Assembly: GCA_964035575.1 (NCBI GenBank)
Contig: OZ037867.1
Location: 1,054,001-1,118,000, forward strand
Reading direction: 5' to 3'
Source: Rhynchopus sp. YZ270_cl-10
Lineage: Eukaryota; Euglenozoa; Diplonemea; Diplonemida; Diplonemidae
DNA length: 64,000 nt
Both the position numbers and the translations under genes were made by a program. Under the pieces are notes generated by a model. It was not told the origin of the DNA, ran no database searches, and was given only the letters and a program-made list of their open reading frames with translations. Positions 59,700 through 64,000 of the stretch are shown here, in pieces (positions within the stretch are counted from its first letter, which is position 1; every line of letters starts with the position of its first letter).

Positions 59700-60041
59700 A
59701 TGGGTCCGTCCAAGTCTGCAAAGGGAAAGTCGGTTGCCTCCGGAAAGGCTGACAAGAAGACGACTGGAAGCCAGAAGCGCAAGGGCGCAAAGTCGAACAA
59801 GGGCCGTGGTATCACAAAGGGAAGCATCCGCCGTCTGGCCCGCCGTGGAGGGTGCAAGCGTCTTGCGAGCAGTGTGTACGACGAGGCAAGGGAGATCCTG
59901 AGGAACTTCGTGGAGCAGGTGATGAAGGACACCCACGCACTGATGGAGGTGCGTGAGAACGCCCCTGCGAAGACGGTGCGTGTGGAGCACATCCTGTACG
60001 CCCTGAAGAAGCGTGGCCGCACCCTGTACGTCTCCAAGTAA
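59700..60041 (+). CDS. Divergent histone H4, unit 2
   Basis: 113 aa, identical to the unit 1 H4 (53202-53543). The acceptor-like CAG (59667) and A/C-rich leader are also kept. Confidence 0.93.
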   Translation: MGPSKSAKGKSVASGKADKKTTGSQKRKGAKSNKGRGITKGSIRRLARRGGCKRLASSVYDEAREILRNFVEQVMKDTHALMEVRENAPAKTVRVEHILYALKKRGRTLYVSK

Positions 60042-60338
60042 GCAGACACGCTTCTCGTGAGATGAGAGAGACGAGACGTGATGTCACTGTTGGTGAGCCT
60101 TGTCTTTTTGCTTTGTTTCCCCCACCCACCCCATCCAGCTGTGCTGTTGCAGGACTGCATGCATTTGCCTTCCATGCGACAGCACAGTGGCGTAATTGAC
60201 GCCACCTTTTCCTCAAAACACAAAAGCACCCCAAACGGAACCTCCCTTCCTCTTGTTTTGTCGAAACCACACAACACAACACAACACAACATATTGCAAC
60301 CACGCACACCAGATAACTTTTTGTAAAAACCCAACAAG

Positions 60339-60809
60339 ATGACACCATCGCCACAGAAGTCCTCGGGAGCAAAGAAGTCCACAGGAGCGAAGAGAGGCCC
60401 GAAGTTGGACAAGAACGGGAAGAGGATCAGGAAGCCGAACTACAAGAGCTACTCGACCTACGTGCACAAGCTGATGACGAAGACCTTCGGAGTGAAGGCG
60501 TCGACGAAGGCAGGGAAGAAGAGCTCTGTTGCGATCACGTCGCGTGGGATGGGGATTGTTAACTCGTTCGTGGTGGACCTGTTTGAGCGCATTGCGGAGG
60601 AGGCAGGCCGCGCAAACCACTTTGCGGGCCAGAAGACACTGCGCAGCGGTGCCATTGTGGCGGGTGTGAAGATGCACTTCCCCGACGAGATGGCGTCGCA
60701 CGCCCTGTCTGCGGGAGTTGCTGCCGTGGCCAAGTACGCGAAGGCCCTGAAGGCGAAGGGCAAGAAGGGCAAGGGATCCCCGGCGAAGAAGGGTTCCCCG
60801 AGGAAGTAG
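60339..60809 (+). CDS. Divergent histone H2B, unit 2
   Basis: 156 aa, differing from unit 1 H2B by one residue in the C-terminal extension (Thr to Ala in GSPAKKGSPRK). The chimeric pseudogene's H2B half matches this copy's DNA (GCGGGCCAGAAGACACTG) slightly better than unit 1's. The 3' flank diverges soon after the stop, marking the array's end. Confidence 0.92.
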   Translation: MTPSPQKSSGAKKSTGAKRGPKLDKNGKRIRKPNYKSYSTYVHKLMTKTFGVKASTKAGKKSSVAITSRGMGIVNSFVVDLFERIAEEAGRANHFAGQKTLRSGAIVAGVKMHFPDEMASHALSAGVAAVAKYAKALKAKGKKGKGSPAKKGSPRK

Positions 60810-61239
60810 AAAACCTTACAACGACCTGCCCGACCTATTACTACCTATTGAATTGGTGTAGCTCTGTGGGAAGACACGCTCCCGCTGTTCCATACACACG
60901 GGGACGTGGGTGGTACTGCCGCCGTACGACATGTGTGCAGCACATACAAAGATAAACTGCAAATTGTATACAAACGACCTCCATCCCTTTCCCCCATTTC
61001 GCACATTTTCCTCCCCTTTTGTACCCCCCTCACTATTCTCCACAACAGAATCTCCCCCCAAATTCCACCCCGCCTCGTTTATTTCCCCTTTTTTGTTTCT
61101 CTCTCTCCCCATCTCTCGCACCACATCACTTTACTCTGATGTGAGTTCTCTTTTTTGCAAGAAATCGCTCTTTTTTGTACTCTACTCCATACCCTTCGCA
61201 TTTTTGTTTCAACATTTTCCACTCAAATCCTTCCTTTCA
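60810..61239. other. Spacer after the histone array
   Basis: The first ~130 bp keep a diverged copy of the H2B 3' flank (GTGTAGCT, GAAGACACG, GTGGGTGGTACTGCCGCC). The rest is pyrimidine-rich leader of the next gene, with CTCCACAACAG near 61047 as one candidate acceptor. No gene is seen. Confidence 0.55.
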
Positions 61240-63114
61240 ATGTCTACCAAAGAAAGAGTTAAACACGACAAAAAACTGGTTCGCAAACGAGGAATTCGTC
61301 TCGTAGACACGACGCTGTCTTCTACCCTACAGGATGTCATGCGGGAGTGCTGGCGCAAGGAGAACTTAGGGAAGCTCAACCTCATTGGACCAGCCCCTTC
61401 CCACCATTCACATACTGCCGAAGTGTTACACCCTATTCCCCCTCCGTCACCTGCACTTTCTACACCTCGTGCACCACGACGGATTCTTACACTCCCAGAC
61501 CTTCCTTCTGAACGACGTTACGTTTCGCATGAGTCTGCTTGGTGGCGGGCGTGGCCTCAGTTGCTTCCAGTGGACAATGAAGTACCGGAATCGATTGACA
61601 CAGAGCTGCGTAGTGAGGCACCGAGGTGGTTTACCCCTCTGAGGTCTTCGAGGGAGGCGAAGGGGGCTGGGGCGGTGCCGGCGGCGTCTTTGGAAGAAGG
61701 GTTGCCGAGGGCACATCGTATAGTGAAGGCGGCAGTTGCGCAGGAGGAGCTGCAAGCGCAGGTAGTGCAGGCCCAGGCAGCAATGTTGTTGCGTATGTTA
61801 GGCGCCTCCTCGCAACATAGCAAGCTTGACAGAATGGTAGGAAAATGCAGTGCGCCTGCGTTATGGGATGCGACAGAGTACTATCCATTGGTCCCCGCAG
61901 AACCGCTTCGGTCGGATACGAGGTTCAGTCTTTGTGTCTTTTTTAATGCAATGTCAGAATGTCCACGAGGCTTTCGATGTCCATTCGTCCATTCCACAAA
62001 CCGTTCTCGAGAAAATTTCAGGCGATTGATACTAAAAACGCACGGCAAAGTGAGATGGGCAATGCATTTTGTCGCTCCAGTATTTCCACCAAAGTTGCGG
62101 ACCGAATTGTTCCCGGAGATGGAGAGGGGGGTGGTGTTTGGTGGGTTTAAGAATGATTGGTCGGGAGATGATGGACAGATCCGGCATTTACCTCAATGGA
62201 TTGTAGAGAAAGAGGCTTCCCAGCGTGCTACTGTTTGTGTTGTGGGGCTTGCAAATGAAATTATCCGGCATGGCTTAAAAGTAAAACGCATTGAGCTCCG
62301 AAAATGCCCGCTGTCACTCCCTGCGGCGAATCATCTGTGCGGGACCCTGCCGCACTGCAAATTCCTTCGCGAGCTCTGTCTTGCGTACTGCGATATCACG
62401 GATGAAACGGTTGTAGCGGTGGCAGAATTTATTGACTCTCATCAGACGCTGCTCAGCCTGGAGCTTTGCTTTAACAATCTTGGCCCAAAAGGGGTGTCAA
62501 CCCTTTGCGAATCAGTTGCAGCCTGCAGTGGTTTACGCCTCCTCTCTCTTCACGGAAACCCTGTAGGAGATGACGGTGCTGCGACAATAGCAAAGGTCTT
62601 AATGACGCATTCTGGGATACGCAGCCTCAACCTCGCTTCGACCATGATAGGAGACGAAGGCTGGGCCGCGCTTGCGCGCGCTTTGGCGCCGAATCGGTTC
62701 ATCACGACACTAAATTTGGATGGTACGTTCCCAACGTTGACCGGCTGTCTTCATCTCTTTCACGCAATCAAACTGAATAAGTCGTTGACCTCTGTGTCAT
62801 TAAGGTTTTTAAAGGCGACGACGAAATGCTATTTAGAGAATCTCGCGCAGGTCATGGAAAGCAATGCTGCCGACAGAAGGCGAACCAGGCAGGCGCAGTT
62901 CCGCAACATGGGGAGGCAGAGGCTCCGTGGTGAAGCTATAAGCAACATAAAACTGCGCTACAAACGGAATTCTCGTTATGAACAGCGACCACGGACCATA
63001 GAAACAGAGAGACTCCACGTAGAGGCATTCAAACAGCGGGTTAGTCTCTCAAGCCCGCTAACCTGCACAGGGTTGAGTGAGGGAACCATCAATACAATCA
63101 CGACGCCCGAATGA
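61240..63114 (+). CDS. CCCH zinc finger and leucine-rich-repeat protein
   Basis: 624 aa from MSTKERVKHDKK; the open frame extends upstream but reads as pyrimidine-rich leader. A basic, Pro-containing N-terminal region leads to one CCCH finger, C-x8-C-x5-C-x3-H (C232, C241, C247, H251), a typical RNA-binding finger. About residues 330-540 form RNI-like leucine-rich repeats (LRELCLAYCDITDETVV, LLSLELCFNNLGPKGV, LRLLSLHGNPVGDDGA, IRSLNLASTMIGDEGW). The C-terminal tail is Arg-rich. A single CCCH finger joined to LRRs suggests an RNA-associated scaffold; no specific orthologue is recognised. Codon use is less biased than in the histones. Confidence 0.8.
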   Translation: MSTKERVKHDKKLVRKRGIRLVDTTLSSTLQDVMRECWRKENLGKLNLIGPAPSHHSHTAEVLHPIPPPSPALSTPRAPRRILTLPDLPSERRYVSHESAWWRAWPQLLPVDNEVPESIDTELRSEAPRWFTPLRSSREAKGAGAVPAASLEEGLPRAHRIVKAAVAQEELQAQVVQAQAAMLLRMLGASSQHSKLDRMVGKCSAPALWDATEYYPLVPAEPLRSDTRFSLCVFFNAMSECPRGFRCPFVHSTNRSRENFRRLILKTHGKVRWAMHFVAPVFPPKLRTELFPEMERGVVFGGFKNDWSGDDGQIRHLPQWIVEKEASQRATVCVVGLANEIIRHGLKVKRIELRKCPLSLPAANHLCGTLPHCKFLRELCLAYCDITDETVVAVAEFIDSHQTLLSLELCFNNLGPKGVSTLCESVAACSGLRLLSLHGNPVGDDGAATIAKVLMTHSGIRSLNLASTMIGDEGWAALARALAPNRFITTLNLDGTFPTLTGCLHLFHAIKLNKSLTSVSLRFLKATTKCYLENLAQVMESNAADRRRTRQAQFRNMGRQRLRGEAISNIKLRYKRNSRYEQRPRTIETERLHVEAFKQRVSLSSPLTCTGLSEGTINTITTPE

Positions 63115-63747
63115 AAGGCAGGGGGAAAAGAGTGGTTCCTTTGAGTCTTTTTTTTGTCATATTTTTTTTGTACATTTTGGTGTTACGGTGCTGGTTTAGG
63201 AGTGGTTATTAGGGTTATTTTGCGATTGATTTTTTGTTCTCTCCAAATTTGTCTTTTGGAGAGAGTCTTTTTTGATATTCCTGGGGAACATTTTTGATCC
63301 CTATACCTGCTATCAATTCATTGAATGCACATGTTGAAATACTGATATTCCTTTTCCAAGGAAGAATCGGGGTGAGTATGTTTGTCCAAACATCGAGGGG
63401 TGCTTTGCTCTTTGCTTTCTTTGGATGTGTTTTTTTTTTTTGATAACGTCTTTTCTTTGCTATGTCTGATGAGACGTAGTTCATCGTTGCAACTTTTCTT
63501 TCAAGGTGACTAAGGTGACTAAGCACGAGAGGCGTTAGGGTCATCTATAAACCTTTCTTTCTTTCGTTCTGTTCAAGGGAGGATGATTCATGTGATGCTA
63601 GCCATATGATAAATGGTAGACAACGATTCCCACACCCACCCGGCCTTTTGTTCTCCGGTCTTTGATCCCACACTCCGTTTCCATCCCATGCCACCCACCC
63701 AACCCCTTCCAGACACCCCTGCACCCTCCCACCCCGAAACATACAAT
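63115..63747. other. Spacer before the Cys-rich gene
   Basis: No gene is seen. T-rich, with a module B at 63506 and an acceptor-like CCCCTTCCAG near 63711, 37 bases before the next ATG. Confidence 0.55.
63506..63555 (+). repeat. Dispersed repeat module B with a duplicated start
   Basis: TTCTTTCAAG is followed by GTGACTAAG twice in tandem, then CACGAGAGGCGTTAGGGTCA and TCTATAAACC. Confidence 0.6.
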
Positions 63748-64000
63748 ATGGAGTCTGAGCCCATCGTACCAGAGATTCCCAGCTGTGACTGTGGTAAGCC
63801 TGTACAGCAGCAGTGCGGGAAATGCGACGAGCTGTTCTTCTGCGACACGCCTGCGTGCTTCGACAAATTCCACTCATCCTTGAGGCCACGCGACCAGGAG
63901 ACACATCGCGCTTCTGTGACTCCGTACGGGACGCCGTCGCAGTGTGCACAGCACCCGGGACAAAAGCTGTGCCGTGTCTGTGTAGACCCTGCGTGTGGAG
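63748..64000 (+). CDS. Cys-rich, B-box-like zinc-binding protein (5' part)
   Basis: The frame is open from an ATG after the acceptor-like CTTCCAG to the window edge (84 codons). It reads MESEPIVPEIPSCDCGKPVQ..., with Cys/His pairs CDCGK, CGKCDELFFCDTPACFDKFH and CAQHPGQKLCRVC. The second set has the C-x2-H...C-x2-C start of a B-box finger, and the first resembles a degenerate one. Tandem B-boxes occur in TRIM-like and other scaffold proteins. No RING is seen at the N terminus. The rest of the protein lies outside the window. Confidence 0.6.
   Translation, partial: MESEPIVPEIPSCDCGKPVQQQCGKCDELFFCDTPACFDKFHSSLRPRDQETHRASVTPYGTPSQCAQHPGQKLCRVCVDPACG

Larger units (their letters stand above)
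48771..60809 (+). repeat. Histone array: two tandem units plus a junction pseudogene
   Basis: Gene order H2A, H3, astacin protease, H1-like, H4, H2B occurs twice. The H2A starts (48771 and 55168) are 6397 bp apart. Coding and spacer sequences are nearly identical between units, with indels mainly in spacers and in the protease Pro-rich region. The left edge is just before the first H2A (its upstream DNA is unrelated), and the right edge is just past 60809. Confidence 0.9.

Noticed and set aside
1-64000. Retroelement or virus-derived genes (reverse transcriptase, integrase, capsid)
   Set aside because: No such domain was recognised on either strand. The mobile elements seen are short, noncoding inverted-repeat types.

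Overview
The window is eukaryotic nuclear DNA from a protist. Three kinds of evidence fit a euglenozoan that keeps cis-introns, such as a diplonemid- or euglenid-like lineage, rather than a kinetoplastid. (1) The mitochondrial ATP synthase c subunit reads much like the trypanosomatid one ([23 protein letters not shown], no extra C-terminal residues). (2) The core histones are very divergent and lack the usual tail motifs. (3) Almost every gene has a pyrimidine- or C/A-rich tract ending in CAG a few tens of bases before its ATG, which looks like a trans-splice acceptor. Every confident gene lies on the + strand. Canonical GT-AG cis-introns are seen in four genes. The lineage is an inference and was not tested by phylogeny.

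Layout. 1-13414: tandem array of a secreted fusion protein, an N-terminal CYP74-like cytochrome P450 joined to a C-terminal lipoxygenase (one partial and two full copies). 13415-17280: T-rich, repeat-rich noncoding DNA. 17281-30205: mitochondrial ATP synthase subunit c (three copies, each with two introns) around a three-copy array of a 3462-bp unit that encodes a secreted Lys/Glu-, Ser/Thr- and Pro-rich surface-type protein. 30206-48770: single-copy metabolic genes (MDR-type zinc dehydrogenase with one intron, two IVD/LCAD-type acyl-CoA dehydrogenases, elongation factor 2, purple acid phosphatase-like protein), separated by spacers crowded with dispersed repeats and short inverted-repeat transposon-like elements. 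48771-60809: two tandem histone units in the order H2A, H3, astacin-type metalloprotease, H1-like, H4, H2B, with an H2A/H2B chimeric pseudogene at the junction. 60810-64000: a CCCH zinc finger plus LRR protein and the start of a Cys-rich B-box-like gene.

Most interesting points. The P450-lipoxygenase fusion puts a hydroperoxide-making and a hydroperoxide-using enzyme in one secreted chain. It has the same domain order as the coral catalase-related allene oxide synthase-lipoxygenase, but with an unrelated haem domain. A dispersed repeat has a 5' end that looks like a splice donor (AAG followed by GTGACTAAGCAC) and a companion module with a branch-point-like TGATAAC and a poly-T/AG end. Both modules sit inside the one dehydrogenase intron that protein similarity supports, which suggests an introner-like or intron-associated element. 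One copy is split by a TA-flanked inverted-repeat element. Other points are the protease gene inside the histone unit, altered catalytic-loop residues in EF-2 and the phosphatase, and gene conversion between the acyl-CoA dehydrogenase paralogues.
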